Assembly: GCA_030760725.1 (NCBI GenBank)
Contig: JASWHV010000008.1
Coordinates: 54,721,671 to 54,785,670 of the forward strand
Length of the DNA: 64,000 bases
Direction: 5' to 3'
Origin: Neostapfia colusana
Taxonomy: Eukaryota; Streptophyta; Magnoliopsida; Poales; Poaceae
Shown here: one piece after another, positions 32,758 through 45,219 of the stretch
How positions within the stretch are numbered: position 1 is the stretch's first letter
Layout: every line of letters starts with the position of its first letter
Notes under the pieces: model-generated
The model's input: only the letters and a program-made list of their open reading frames with translations
Databases searched by the model: none
Told to the model about the DNA's origin: nothing
Position numbers and translations under genes: made by a program

Positions 32758-34915
32758 CCCCTTGGCTGCAACCACGTACTTCTTTTTCCACCTCCCGAGT
32801 CGGTGACTTGGAGGCCCTAGCCCTAACTCGCCGAGTTGGACACACCCCTCCCCAGATTTCAGTCACCGGTGAGCCGCCGACAAGCTCTGTCACACCTCGT
32901 CGTCGTCGAAAAAGTGCTGACGATCATAAGAGAAGTGAGGTAGGTCTTCGTTACCCATCTTACGACATCGTTGCTGTTTCTACGCATCCGTTTTCTTATC
33001 TCCCTTTGGACAGAAGATTTTTCGTGTGGACAGATCACATTTGATCAGTTTTTGCCTGTGGAATTGATCTAGATCTTGAGTCAAGATCATCACCACATCC
33101 ACACTTGATCCCTACACCCATGTTCATCATAAAACCCCATGCAAGCCTATTAAAACATGTAAGAACACGTACAAACTGGTCTACTAAAACAGCACCATAG
33201 GATTTGCACCATTGCATCTTAAGTAGAGTTTGTGCATAATGATTGATTGCTGTGAATTCTGTATGTGCGTGATCGTGAATAGAAGGACAAGTTCAAGAGT
33301 CCATCTACGAAGGACTACAGCATCAAGAATTCAAAACGATTGAGCAACAAGAGCCACAGAAGCAAGGCGAGTGCCCCTTGACCATATTGATCCCATGATT
33401 TTGAAAATGTTTTGTTTATGAAAACGTGTATGCTTGAGTCAAATTGACGGGAAAACCATTTTATAGGAATTTACTAGTTTTGTTAACCATCCTTGTCACC
33501 GGAAAAGTTGATGAGTCGGGTATGGTCGTTTTCCTTTTTGCTTCCCTTAGCTTACGGGATACGGGAAGCGGAGTAGAACATGTCTAAGTACTGCACTCAT
33601 ATGAATAATGATGATGAAACTTGATGATGATAATGAGCATAGAATCGGGGGAGATCTAGGCAAGCTTGGTTCGTGGATGTGGTAGAATGAGATTGTGGTT
33701 TACTTGCCATAGATCTAAGGACCGGTTCATGCTAGAACATGCCAGGAAAATAGTGCCACCACAAGGCCAAATATGGGTGCGGCTTAGCTGACTAATTAGG
33801 TATGTTGCTAGTTTGTTATGGACCGTGGAAGGCGCGGGGAATGGGAGTCGAGAGAGGACTGCCCTAGGAACTGCATGGCACAAGAGGGGGCCTGTAGGTG
33901 GGAGAATGGTGATTCGAGCCTGCTGGTGAAACCATAGTGAGTCCATACATCTAGTAGCCCCTTTGTAAAGGCTATTTTGTGATCTCTTGGCCATACACCG
34001 ACGGTTGTGTACTGGTATAATGGAGGTTCTGCGGTCGCCGACAGGTGACGAAATCACAAACTTGTGGGTAAAGTGGTGCCACCTCTGCAGAGTGTAAAAC
34101 TATCATGATAGCCGTGCTTCCGGTCACAAGCGCCTGGCCAACTCACATGATTAGATGGGAAATTTGGGATGGGTGTTCGGTATGGTTATGGTATGGTCAT
34201 TGGGATTTTTTTGGAATTGTTGAGTCATGACATTAAGTTTGTCTTTAATCATATGAATATGAGAATGAGTTTGGTTTCGGTATAAGAAAATGAGATGGTT
34301 ATGAATATTATGAGCATGAGATGAAGTTGAGAAAGATTAATGGCTTGTTGAGACATAATAAGTGGTGAATTATGGTGAAGTAATATTGATGGAGGTATGT
34401 TGCTGTTTTACATGGTTATATTGGGATTAAATTCACCTAGACATAGTTGCTGCTTTTATTATGTTGTGAAATAAAATTTGCTTTCTGCAATGAGCCTTTT
34501 TATTCCTACCTTGTTGTAAGCTACATGTCATACTTTTCCCGCACTTGCTGAGTATGACATGTACTCACCCTTGCATTATCACGTCGACATCAGCAACAGG
34601 AGAAGAGTACTTCGAGGATCATGTGGAATACTAGGCGTGTGAACTACCGTCAACTTGCCTGTAGTGTTGAAGATGGAGCCGCTGCTGTTTAGTTATTTCC
34701 GCTGTCGTATAGAGACTTCCGCTGCTAGAATAAGTTAGAGACTTCCGCTGCAAGAATAAGTTAGAGATTGATGTAATAAAGTACTTAAACCCTATTGTTC
34801 AAGGTTATATTCTGAATTCAGTTTGTGGATTACATGTGTATGTGTGATGAACATCCTGGGCACACATATGCATTAGCTGGGTTTCGTGTTTTACAGGACC
34901 GGGCGTCACAGAAAC

Positions 34916-35319
34916 CATACACTACCTGGAATGGGCTTACCTTTGTAGTAGAGAGAACTGACCTGTTGTAAGCAAATTCTATATGTTGTAAACAATCCTC
35001 CCAACCCTTTAAATTTGTTTTTAAAACAGCCCGCAACATAGTGGATAGAGTATGATTTACTACCTCAGTTTGTCCATCGGTTTGTGGGTGACATGTGGTT
35101 GAAAACAGCAGCTTGGTTCCCAATTTATACCACAAAGTTCTCCAAAAATGACTTAAAAATTTTGCATCACGATCAGAAACAATGGTATTTGGCACACCAT
35201 GTAAACGAATAATTTCCGTCATAAACAATTCAGCAATGTGTGAGGCATTATCATTCTTATGACAAGGTATAAAATGTGCCATTTTGGAGAAACGATCAAC
35301 AACCCCAAAAATACTATCC
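34916..35319 (-). pseudogene. Integrase core of Reina-like element D
   Basis: Minus strand: FSKMAHFIPCHK, then IVSDRDAKFLSHFW (second catalytic Asp) and HPQTDGQTEVVNHTL (catalytic Glu), ending in SPFQVVYGF. This part is open. It is bounded on the left by element A and on the right by solo LTR E; the first catalytic Asp (ISMDFILGL) is on the other side of E near 41440. Confidence 0.9.
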
Positions 35320-35592
35320 CTCCCTGTGACACCCTCATTTCTGGTTTCTGCATGTATTCATGTTTCATGTAGAGAAAACATTTTAAAAGAAGTGGGAACA
35401 GAGAAAGAATCAAAGAAGTTAGCCAAAAGAAGCAAATTTCCAGTGTACAGAGAGCGCCGAAGACAACTCCCGCGGCTTGCTGGCCACGTGGCGTGTTCGG
35501 AGCTCATCCCTGCGAAATGGGGAGAGGTCCGCCGCTAAACTGGCTAGGTGGCAGGCTCGGGGCTCATCTCCGCAAATGGGGAGAGGTCCAAC

Positions 35593-38485
35593 TGTGACGC
35601 CCTCAATTCTGTGGAAAACCACGGAACCGAGAACTAATGCATATGTGTGCCCAGGATGTTCATCACACATACACATATGTTCCACAAACTGAATTCAGAT
35701 TATATATTACCATGAATAACAGAGTTTATTACAATGTCTCATGAGTCTTGGACTCATTCTCACAGCGGAAGTCTTATTTCTATGCAGCGGAAGTCTTCTA
35801 ACTAGTGTGGAAGCGATTTAACTAATGCGGAAGCAATTCTAGGCAGCAGTGGCTCCATCTCTACTCATCCCCACAGGCAAGGTTGAGAACAGATCACATG
35901 CCTAATGCTCCACTTGGTCTTCATAGAAATCTTCTCCTGTTGCTGATAATGAAATAATAATGCAAGTTTGAGTACAATGATGACTTGCTGAAAAAATATG
36001 ATATGAATCTCACAACAAGGTAGGTATAAAAAGGCTCATTGCAGAAAGCAAAGTTATTTATCAAACCATGATAAAACAGCAACCCATCTTTAAGTGAATG
36101 TAATACAACATGTATTAAAATACCAATCATACCTCCATTATGTTCATTACCTTCCATGTCCCATCCAGACATCAATCAACCTCATTCTTGCTCACGAATA
36201 CCTCCTCGTATTCGCTACCATCTCATGAGTACCATCTCGTATTCGCTACCATTTCATCATAAACAACTTCGTCTCCCACCGAGACTAACCTTGTTGTCTG
36301 CAGAGTTTGCACCTCTTTACCCACAAGTTTGTGATTTCGTAACCCGTCGGCGACTGCAGAACCTCCATTATACCAGTGCACAACCGTCGCTGTATGGCCA
36401 AGAGATCACAAAATAGCCTTTACAAAGGGGCTACTAGATGTATAGACTCACTAAGGTTTCACCGGCAGGCTAGAATCTCCAATTCTCCCACCCACGGGCC
36501 CCCTCTTGTGCCATGCAGTTCCCAGGGCAGTCCTCACTCGACTCCCATTCCCCGTGGCTTCCACGGTCCATAACAATCTAGCAACTTACCTAATTACTCA
36601 GCTAAGCCGCGCCCATACTTGGCCTTGTGGTGGCACTGTTATCCTGGCATGTGCTCGCATGAACCGGTCCTTAGATCTACGGCAAGTAAACCACCATCTC
36701 ATGCTACCTCATTCACAAACCCAGTCTTGCCTAGATCTCCCTCCGATCCATGTTTATTAACAACATCAGTTTCTCATTATCATTATGAGTGCAGTTAGCT
36801 ATACACATCTATCTCGCTTCCCAATCCCATGGACTCAGCGAAGCTTAAAAATAAAAACCATACCCGAGTCATAAACATCCCTGGCGACAAGGGTGGTTTA
36901 ACCAAAACTAGTAAACTCCTATAAAAAGGTTTCCCATCATGTTTGACTCAGCACACACATCTTTTCGCAAAACAAAACAGTTTTTCCCAAAACATAGGAT
37001 CAATATGGTCAAGGAGCACTTGCCTTGTTCTTGCGGTTCCGGTTGCTCTTGGATCTCGAATCCTTGTTGTTGCAGTTCGTCGTAGACAGCTCCCTGAGCT
37101 TGTCCTGCTATACAGGATCACGCACATACAAGATCCACAGCAATCAATATTATGCACAAACTTTAACTAGATGCGATGATGCACATGCATGCCATCCTAT
37201 AATCAGTTTTATTAGATCGGTTTGTACGTGTTCTTGCATGGCTTGCATGGTTTTGTGATGAACAGAGGTGTTCGGATCAAATGTGGACGTGGCAATGACC
37301 TTGTCTTTAGATCAACCCGATCAACAAGTGATCTGTCCACGAGAAAGCTTCTGTCCGAAAGGAATCGAAGAACAGATGCAAAGAAAACACAACAATATCG
37401 TAAGGTGGTATTGGAGACCTATCTTACGTTCTTCTCGATATCGGGGTCCTTCTCTGATCAGACAGATCGTTGGGGCTCTCTTCCGGCAATCTTCCTTGCT
37501 GAACTCCGGCGATGGCTTACTCGGCGAGTTGGGGCTAGGCCTCTAAGTCGTCAGCTCAGGAGTTGGAAAAGAAGTTCGTGGTTTCGGCCAGAGGTTCTGC
37601 GTTCTATTTATAATTGGGAGAAGAAGAGTCCTAATCTGATTGTATTCCGAATAAGAGTCCTATTCAGATTGTCGTTGAATCTTAACAACTTATCTTTAGT
37701 CAATTTGGTGCGGTAACATTGTGGAATTCAGGTCGGTTTCTCCTCCGCACCAGTATTTCTACGCGTACAGAATCCAAAAACCGCTCCAGAACTCGTTACC
37801 TTCGCGGTGATGAGCTCCAGAAGCTCCACATGTCTTCCGGGGCCTGGTCTCCCCTTTTCCGCAGAGACGAGCTCTGGTTGTGCCACGTGTCAAGCGAGTG
37901 AGACCTCCTTCTCCTTCGGAGGTGAGCTCCGTGAATGCCACGCGTCAAGTAGCGCCAGACTTTTCCTTTTTCCTCAAAGACGAGCTCCGAGGTTAACACG
38001 TGTCCAACAGTGACGGACCTCCCGAAGATAAGCTCCGGTGGCGACACGTGTCCAATAGAACCGGACCTCTCGGAGGTGAGCTCCGAGATCGACACGTATC
38101 CCGCACGACTGGTCCTCTGATTTCCGCGGTCACTAGCTCCGAAGGTGACATGTGTCCTGCGGAACTGCCTTTGCTTCTTCTGCAGAGGCTAGCTCCGGGG
38201 TTAACACGTGTCCCACAGGGTCGGACCTCTCCCCCTTAGCGGAGATGATCCCCGAGCCTGCCACGTAGCCAGTTTAGCGGCGGACCTCTCCCCACTTTGC
38301 AGGGATGAGCTCCGAACACGCCACATGGCCAGCGGGCCGCGGAAGTTGTCTTCGGCGCTCTTTGGGAACTGGATTCGGCTCTTATTGGCTATCTTTTTGA
38401 TATTTTCTCTGTTCCTACTTCTTTTAAAATGTTTTCTCTTCATGAAACATGAATATATGAAGAATCCAAAAATGAGGGCGTCACA
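35593..38485 (-). mobile_element. Solo LTR F, same family as E, inverted inside E
   Basis: On the minus strand it starts TGTGACGCCCTCATT (at 38485) and ends GAGGGCGTCACA (at 35593). Flanks CCAAC (35588-35592) and CCGAC (38486-38490) differ by one base. 2,893 bp. Contains a reversed G-box array (about 37790-38340), TATA (37605-37612), block 2 (37024-37107) and block 3 (35902-35936), all minus. E and F lying head to head form a long imperfect inverted repeat. Confidence 0.9.
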
Positions 38486-39010
38486 CCGACCCTGTGGGAC
38501 ACGTGCTGCCCCCGGAGCTAGCCTCTGCGGAGAAGCGAAGGCAGTTTCGCAGGACACGTGCCACCTTCGGAGCTAGTCACCACGGAAATCAGAGGACCAG
38601 TTGCACGGGATACGTGTCAATCTCGGAGCTCACCTCCGAAAGGTCCGGTCCTATTGGACACGTGTCACCACCGGAGCTTATCTCCGGGAAGCCCGTCACT
38701 GTTGGACACGTGTTAACCTCGGAGCTTGTCTCTGTGAAGAAAGGAAGTCTGGCACTGTTAGGATACGTGGCACACCCGGAGCCATCTCCGGAAAAAGGGA
38801 AGGTCCGGCACTGACACGTGGCGTGCGCGGAGTCACCTCCGAGTAGAGAGGAGGTCCCGACCGCCAGGATACGTGGCGCACGCGGAGCTCACCTCCAAAG
38901 GAGAGGGAGGTCTCGCTCGCTTGACACGCGGCACAACCGGAGCTCGTCTCTGCGGAAAAGGAGAGACCAGGCCCCGGTGGACACGTGGAGCTTCCGGAGC
39001 TCATCACCGC
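38486..39010 (+). repeat. G-box tandem array of LTR E, main part
   Basis: About ten units of ACACGTG plus CGGAGCT...CTCCG. Some cores are decayed (GATACGTG). The F insertion split the array between about 35592 and 38486. The matching F array is on the minus strand at about 37790-38340. Confidence 0.85.
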
Positions 39011-41394
39011 GGAGGTAACAAGTTCTGGAGTGGGTTTTGGATTCTGTATGCATAGAAATATCGGTACGGAGAGGAAACCGACCTGAATTCCACAATGTTA
39101 CCGCACCAAATCAACTAAAGATAAGTTGTTAAGATTCAACGACAATCTGAATAGGACTCTTATTCGAAATACAATCATATTAGGACTCTTCTTCTCCCAA
39201 TTATAAATAGAACCCAGAACCTTTGGCCGCAACCACAAACTTCTTTTCCACCTCCTGAGCCGACGACTTAGAGCCCTAGCCCCAACTCGTCGAAGTAACC
39301 CATCGCCGGAGTTCAGTCGAGGAAGATCGCCGGAAGAGAGTCCCAACGATCTGTCTTGCTAAGAAAAGGACCCCAAGACCCAGAAGAGCGTAAGGTAGGT
39401 CTCCAATATCACCTTGTGACATCATCGTGTTTTCTTTGCATCTGTTCTTCGATTCCTTTCGAACAGAAGCTTTCTCATGGACAGATCACTTGTTGATTGG
39501 GTTGATCTAAAGACAAGATCGTCGCCACGTCCACATTTGATCCGAACACCTCTGTTCATCGTAAAACCATGCAAGAACACGTACAAACCGATCTAATAAA
39601 AACTGATCATAGGATAGCATGCATATGCATCATCGCATCTAGTTAAAGTTTAGGCATGATATTGATTGCTGTGAATCTAGTATGTGCGTGATCCTGTATA
39701 GAAGGACAAGCTCAGGGAGCTGTCTACGACGAGCTGCAACAACAAGGTTTTGAGATCCAAGAGCAATCGGAACTGCAAGAACAAGGCAAGTGCCCCTTGA
39801 CCATATTGATCCTATGTTTTGGGAAAACTGTTTTGTTTTGCAAAAAGGTGTGTGCTGAGTCAAACATGATGGGAAACCCTTTTATAGGAGTTTACTAGTT
39901 TTGGTTAAACCACCCTTGTCGCCAGGGAAGTTTATGAGTCGGGTATGGTTTTTACTTTTATGCTTCGCTGAGTCCATGGGATTTGGAAGCGAGATAGGTG
40001 TGTCTAGCTAACTGCACTCGTAACGTTAATGAGAAACTGATGTTGTTAATGAACATGGATCGGAGGGAGATCTAGGCAAGACTGGGTTTGTGAATGAGGT
40101 AGCATGAGATGGTGGTTTACTTGCCGTAGATCTAAGGACCGGTTCATGCGAGCACATGCCAGGATAACAGTGCCACCACAAGGCCAAGTATGGGTATGGC
40201 TTAGCTGACTAATTAGGTAAGTTGCTAGATTGTTATGGACCGTGGAAGGTGCGGGGAATGGGAGTCAGTGAGGACTGCTCTGGGAACTGCATGGCACAAG
40301 ATGGGGCCCGTGGGTTGGAGAATTGGAGATTCTAGCCTGCCGGTGAAACCTTAGTGAGTCCATACATCTAGTAACCCCTTTGTAAAGGCTATTTTGTGAT
40401 CTCTTGACCATACACCGATGGTTGTGTACTGGTATAATGGAGGTTCTGCAGTCGCCGACGGGTGACGAAATCACAAACTTGTGGGTAAAGAGGTGCAAAC
40501 TCTGCAGAGTCTAAAACTATCATGATAGCCGAGCTTACGGTCACGAGCGCCTGGCCAACTTCCATGATTAGTTGGGATGGTTATTGGATATGGTAATTGG
40601 TTATGGTTTGGTTTTGGTTTTTTTTGGGGACTGTTGAGTCCGGGTGATAAGATGAGTTGCATGACTGTTGAGTCGTGGCAACGAGGTTGGACGGTGTGAG
40701 ACGAAGTTGTTTATGAGATGAAATGGTAGCGAATACGAGATGGTATTCACGAGATGGTAGCGAATACAAGGAGGTATTCATGAGCAAGAATGAGGTTGAT
40801 TAATGTCTGGATGGGACGTGGAAGGTAATGAACATAATGGAGGTATGATCGGGATTTTAATACATGTTGGGAATTACATTCACTTAAAGATAAGTTGCTG
40901 TTTTATCATGGTTTTGATAAATAACTTTGCTTTCTGCAATGAGCCTTTTTATACCTACCTTGTTGTGAGCTACATATCATATTTTCCCGCACTTGCTGAG
41001 TACATCATTGTACTCAAACTTGCATTATTATTTTATCATCAGCAACAGGAGAAGATTACTATGAAGACCAAGTGGAGCATTAGGCGTGTAATCTGTTCTC
41101 AACCTTGCCTGTGGGGATGAAGTAGAGATGGAGCTGATGCTTAGATTGCTTCCGCACCAGTTAGAAGACTTCCGCTGCATAGAAATAAGATTTCCGCTGT
41201 TAGATTAAGTCTTCCGTTGTGAGCATGAGTCCAAGACTCATGAGACATTGTAATAAACTCTGTTATTCGTGGTTATATATATTCTGAATTCAGTTTGTGG
41301 AACATATGTGTATGTGTGATGAACATCCTAGGCACACATATGCATCAGTTCTCGGTTCCGTGGTTTTCCACAGAATTGAGGGCGTCACACTCTC

Positions 41395-42225
41395 CCTCTT
41401 AGTCATAGGCAATCCCAAAATAAAATCCATGGAAATATCCTGCCAAGGTACACTAGGAACAGGAAGAGGCATATAAAGACCATGTGGGTTAAGTCGAGAC
41501 GTAGTTTTATTGCAAGTAGTGCATCGTGACACGTAGCGCTCGACATCACGTCTCATCTTTGGCCAAAAGAAGTGTGTGGCCAGCACGTCCTCAGTTTTCT
41601 TCACTCCCAAATGTCCCATCAAACCTCCTCCATGTGCTTCCTGCAAAAGTAATAGGCGAACGGAACTAGCATGAACACATAGCTTGTTAGCACGATAGAG
41701 GTGGCCCTCCCGTAGTACATATTTATTCCAAGTTCTTCCTTCTCTACAATTTTCAAAGGCATCTTTGAAGTCCAAATCAGTAGGATATAATTCTTTTATT
41801 GTTTCCAGACCAAATATTTTATGATCAAGTTGGGACAGCATGGTGTAACGTCTAGATAATGCATCTGCAATAACATTCTCCTTCCCTTTCTTATGCTTAA
41901 TGATGTATGCAAACGATTCTATGAACTCAATCCATTTAGCATGTCGTTTATTCAGATTGGTTTGACACTTAAGATACTTCAAAGATTCATGATCGGAATG
42001 TATGACGAACTCCTTAGACCATAGGTAATGTTGCCAAGTTTGTAGAACTCGCACTAAGTCATACAATTCCTTATCATAAGTAGAATAATTCAGAGAAGGA
42101 CCATGCAATTTTTCACTAAAGAATGCAACGGGTTTACCTCCTTGTATGAGAACACCTCCAATACCAATGCCGCTTGCATCACATTCTAGCTCAAATGTCT
42201 TGTCAAAATCAGGAAGTTGTAGCAA
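41395..42225 (-). pseudogene. RNase H and integrase N-terminus of element D
   Basis: Open for about 275 codons. RNase H: ELECDASGIGIGGVL, YDKELYDLVR, HSDHESLKY, KENVIADALSRR. Integrase zinc site: EAHGGGLMGHLG... CTTCNKTTS, then PWQDISMDFILGLPMTKRE with the first catalytic Asp. The motif set (YDKEL, HSDHESL, CxxC NK) is that of Reina-type chromoviruses. Solo LTR E cuts it at 41390. Confidence 0.9.
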
Positions 42226-43219
42226 TGGTGCTTGTGTAAGCTTTGATTTGAGAACATCAAAAGCTTGTTGCTGCTGTTCGCCCCATCAAATCTGCACTCC
42301 CTTCTTCGTCAGTTCATGGAGAGGTGCTGCAATGGTGCCGAAATCCCGCACAAAGCGTTGATAAAAACCTGCAAGACCAAGAAAACTACGCACCTGCGTG
42401 ACGGTCGATGGAGTTGGCCAGCTAGTGATCGCCACAATTTTTGCCTCATCCATCTCAATTCCCTGCGATGAAATGACATATCCAAGAAACGAAACTCAAT
42501 TGGTGTAAAAGATGCACTTTTCGAGGTTACCAAACAAACGTGCATCTCTCAAGACACTGAAAACAGCACGTAAATGATTAAGATGTTCGTCATATAACTT
42601 TCTGTAAATGAGGATATCATCGAAGTAAACCACCACAAATTTTCTAATAAAAGCACGTAAAACCTCGTTCATTAATCGCATAAAAGTGCTAGGTGCATTA
42701 GTTAAACCAAAAGGCATGAATAACCACTCATAAAGTCCAAACTTGGTTTTAAATGCAGTTTTCCATTCTTCTCCTAGTGCCATTCTAATTTGGTGGTAAC
42801 TACTATGCAAGTCAATTTTTGTGAAAATAATAGCACCACTCAATTCATCAAGCATGTCAACTAAGCGAGGAATAGGATAACTATATCGAATGGTGATGTT
42901 ATTAATCGCTCTACAATCAACACCCACGCGCCAGCTACCATCTCTCTTAGGAACCAAAAGAACAGGAACAGAACAAGGACTAAGTCTTTAACGAATATAC
43001 CCGCGGTTCAAAAGATCTTGAACTTGTCGCTGAATTTCCCTTGTCTCTTCCGGATTCGCCCTTTACGCCGCATGATTTGGCAAACTTGCCCCTGGAATCA
43101 AGTTGATCTTATGTTCAATGCCCCTCATAGGTGGTAATCCAGGGGGTATCTCTGGGGGAAACACATCCGCAAAATCCTGCAAAAGGTTAGCAACAGCAGG
43201 GGGCAATGCAGTGGACACT
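42226..43219 (-). pseudogene. Reverse transcriptase of element D (broken)
   Basis: Contains VPKRDGSWRVGVDCRAINN, FTKIDLHSSYHQIRM (first catalytic Asp) and VVVYFDDILIYRK (catalytic Asp pair). Open only at 42496-42957; stops flank it near 42990, 43063 and 42495, and another interrupts the connection region near 42287. Upstream it joins the DFADVFPPEIPPGLPPMRG linker. Confidence 0.85.
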
Positions 43220-43776
43220 TCATGAAGAAAACATGGCATCTTTGCATACTAAAGCATAGTACATCCCCTTGGTATTAAAAATATCAGCAAGATCAGATTT
43301 AGTTGTGAGCAACGAAGGTGATTTTAACTTAATTACTTGCTGTTTTTCAGAGTCTAGTGATTTTGTTTCCTTATCATCACGTGTTTTACTTTTCTCCAAA
43401 TACACAATTTCAGCAGGAGTCATAGGAAGCAAAGTGATTTTATTTCCTTTATGCATCAGAGTATATTTATTAGTTCTACCATGATGAATAGCATCCGTAT
43501 CAAATTCCCAAGGACGTCCCAACAAAAGAGAACAAGCATCCATAGGTACGACATCAAAATCGGCAAAATCATGGTAAGAACCAATCGAAAAATGTACTTT
43601 CGCTGTTGTGTTACCCTAACCTTAACGCTGTTGTTGAACCACTGAATGTGGTATGGGTGAGGGTGTGCTCTTGTTGTCAACCCAAGTTTCTTGACCACAT
43701 CCGTGTTCACCAAGTTGTTGCAGCTGCCTCCATCAATTATAGTGTGCACATGGCAGTCCTTGACGATAAGAAACAT
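43220..43776 (-). pseudogene. Protease region of element D
   Basis: The active-site stretch reads IIDGGSCNNLV, the D-G/S-G form common in Reina elements, followed by KKLGLTTRAHPHPY. A second piece has LLLGRPWEFD, the ILGRPW-type motif of the protease second half. The two pieces are in different frames, so at least one frameshift lies near 43560-43610. Confidence 0.8.
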
Positions 43777-45086
43777 GTGAAAAAGATTGTGTCGTTATAG
43801 CTTGTCATTCGCCTCAACTTTGGAGCTCAAAGCACGCTGCACAATTATGCTTCTATAATTTTCCGTTGCTGCAGTACCAAGTACCTCTTCATCTGCGCTA
43901 TAGTGGTCATCTTTTGGTCTTGCAACGTTAGTAGCAAGAGAATATTCATCTTCAACATCCGATGTACTATCATACCCGCCATCATCTCATGCTATGTATG
44001 CTCGTTTGCTAGGGAAATCTTTCATCACATGACCAACTCCCTGCCAGTGGTGACACTTAATGTCGGAAGTTCGACTCGTGGAAGGAGTGGAAGATGTAGG
44101 CTTGAATGGTGTCGTCTTGCTGCCCTCCGGCGCGCGAGGAAATGTAGCAGTAGGTGAAGTTCGTTGGCCACCATTGGATGGTGTACTGGTTGTATGAAAA
44201 CTCGAAGATGGTGCTGTTTTGGTTGGTGTAGATGTCGAACGCGGTGTGAAGGTGCTCCTCATGCATTGTTACTGCTGCTGTTGGCGGCCCTGCAATTCTT
44301 TTTCTGCCAACATAGCCAGCTGAAATAATCTGTTAACAGTATCATATTCCTTATAATCAACAATGTCCTGAATTTCTCACCTCAACCCCCCATAAAAATG
44401 AGCTATTTTATCATCCATGTCCTCTACTACCCCACAGCGCAACATACCCTTTTGTAACTCTTGATAATACTCCTCTAAGGACATGTTACCTTAGTCTAAG
44501 CGCTGCAATTTTTTGCGAAGGTCCCGCTGAAAAGAAGGAGCAACAACACAAACACGCATAGCTTCCTTTAATCTATCCCATGTTGGAGGATCAGTTCTAG
44601 TTTTAACAAGTTCATTCCACCATATGATAGCAAAATCCTTAAACTCACTAGTGGCTTGACGAACTCTATGTTGTTCGGGGACAAGGTGGGCATTAAATTT
44701 CTGCTCTACTGTCATCTCCCAATCAAGATATGCCTCAGCATCATAAGCACCAGAAAAGAGGGTATAGTAAATTTGACTTTAGCAAAAGGATAATCAAGGG
44801 GTGATTAAAATTGTTATGACGATCATTGTAATTATAACGATTATTACCTCCCATACCTCATAGATAAAGTGGAAGTCGTGGTTGATTGTTATGATCTTCC
44901 ATATTATAAGCACCGTCTTCACGATCTTCAGCGAGAGGCAGCCGCGCCTCAAGAGTATCCATCCGAACAACAAGATCAGCAAGTTGGCGATTCAAGGTCG
45001 TCAATGTCGCCTCTGTTGATGCATGGGTTTTGGTGAACATATCTGTTATTTCCCTCATAATGTCACGCAACTCAGCATGTTGAACA
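43777..45086 (-). pseudogene. gag of element D (broken)
   Basis: Pieces in order on the minus strand: an N-terminal coiled-coil-like helix (MREITDMFTKTHASTEAT), capsid core with YLDWEMTVEQKFN, FAIIWWNELV and WDRLKEAMR, and a Thr/Ser/Pro-rich hinge before a decayed CCHC knuckle (IKCHHWQGVGHVMKDF: two of three Cys lost). Stops near 44492, 44380, 44271 and 43988 and a frameshift near 44790. Element G enters at its 5' end. Confidence 0.85.
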
Positions 45087-45219
45087 CATTAATGCATGCA
45101 TTCATATTTCATGTAGAGAAACTATTTTAAACGAACTGGAAACAGAGAAAGAATCAAAAAATAGCCAAAAAGAGCTAATTCCAGTTCACCGAGAGCGCCG
45201 AAGACACTTTCTGTGGCCC

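Larger units (their letters stand above)
32..34910 (+). mobile_element. Element A: Tekay-like Ty3/gypsy retrotransposon with four nested insertions
   Basis: A full-length chromovirus: 5' LTR 32-6664, primer site 6668-6680, gag/protease/RT/RNase H/integrase/chromodomain remnants, polypurine tract near 31640-31651, 3' LTR 31654-34910. It is flanked by GAAAC at 27-31 and 34911-34915 and sits in the integrase of element D. Four later insertions split it: C1, a copia-type solo LTR, element B and C2. Removing them and their duplications leaves about 11.65 kb. Coding regions have many stops and frameshifts, so it is not autonomous. In one 355-bp stretch the LTRs differ at about 18 sites (about 5%), making it clearly older than B. 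Confidence 0.92.
31654..34910 (+). repeat. Element A 3' LTR
   Basis: 3,257 bp, TGTAACACCCTC to GGGCGTCACA, followed by the GAAAC duplication. Contains the uninterrupted G-box array (31831-32525), TATA box 32750-32757, leader to a GAG|GTAGG donor near 32938, exon-like block 2 (33283-33366, donor GCGAGT), hairpin 34549-34567, block 3 (34600-34634) and repeated CTTCCGCTG words near 34688-34755. Confidence 0.93.
35325..41389 (+). mobile_element. Solo LTR E (Tekay-like) inserted in D's integrase, holding F
   Basis: Starts TGTGACACCCTC, ends GAGGGCGTCACA. Flanks are CTCCC (35320-35324) and CTCTC (41390-41394), one base apart, and the D reading frame rejoins across them (...LPMTKRE / DSIF...). Without F (35593-38485 plus duplication) it is about 3.17 kb and has no primer site or polyprotein. 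It carries a G-box array (about 35478-35592 and 38486-39010), TATA 39202-39209, blocks 2 (39702-39785) and 3 (41049-41083), and hairpin 40997-41016. Confidence 0.9.

Noticed and set aside
41290..41400. Apparent fusion of D integrase to an LTR-derived peptide at the E border
   Set aside because: The added residues come from the LTR end of E and are an insertion artefact; the integrase resumes at 35319.
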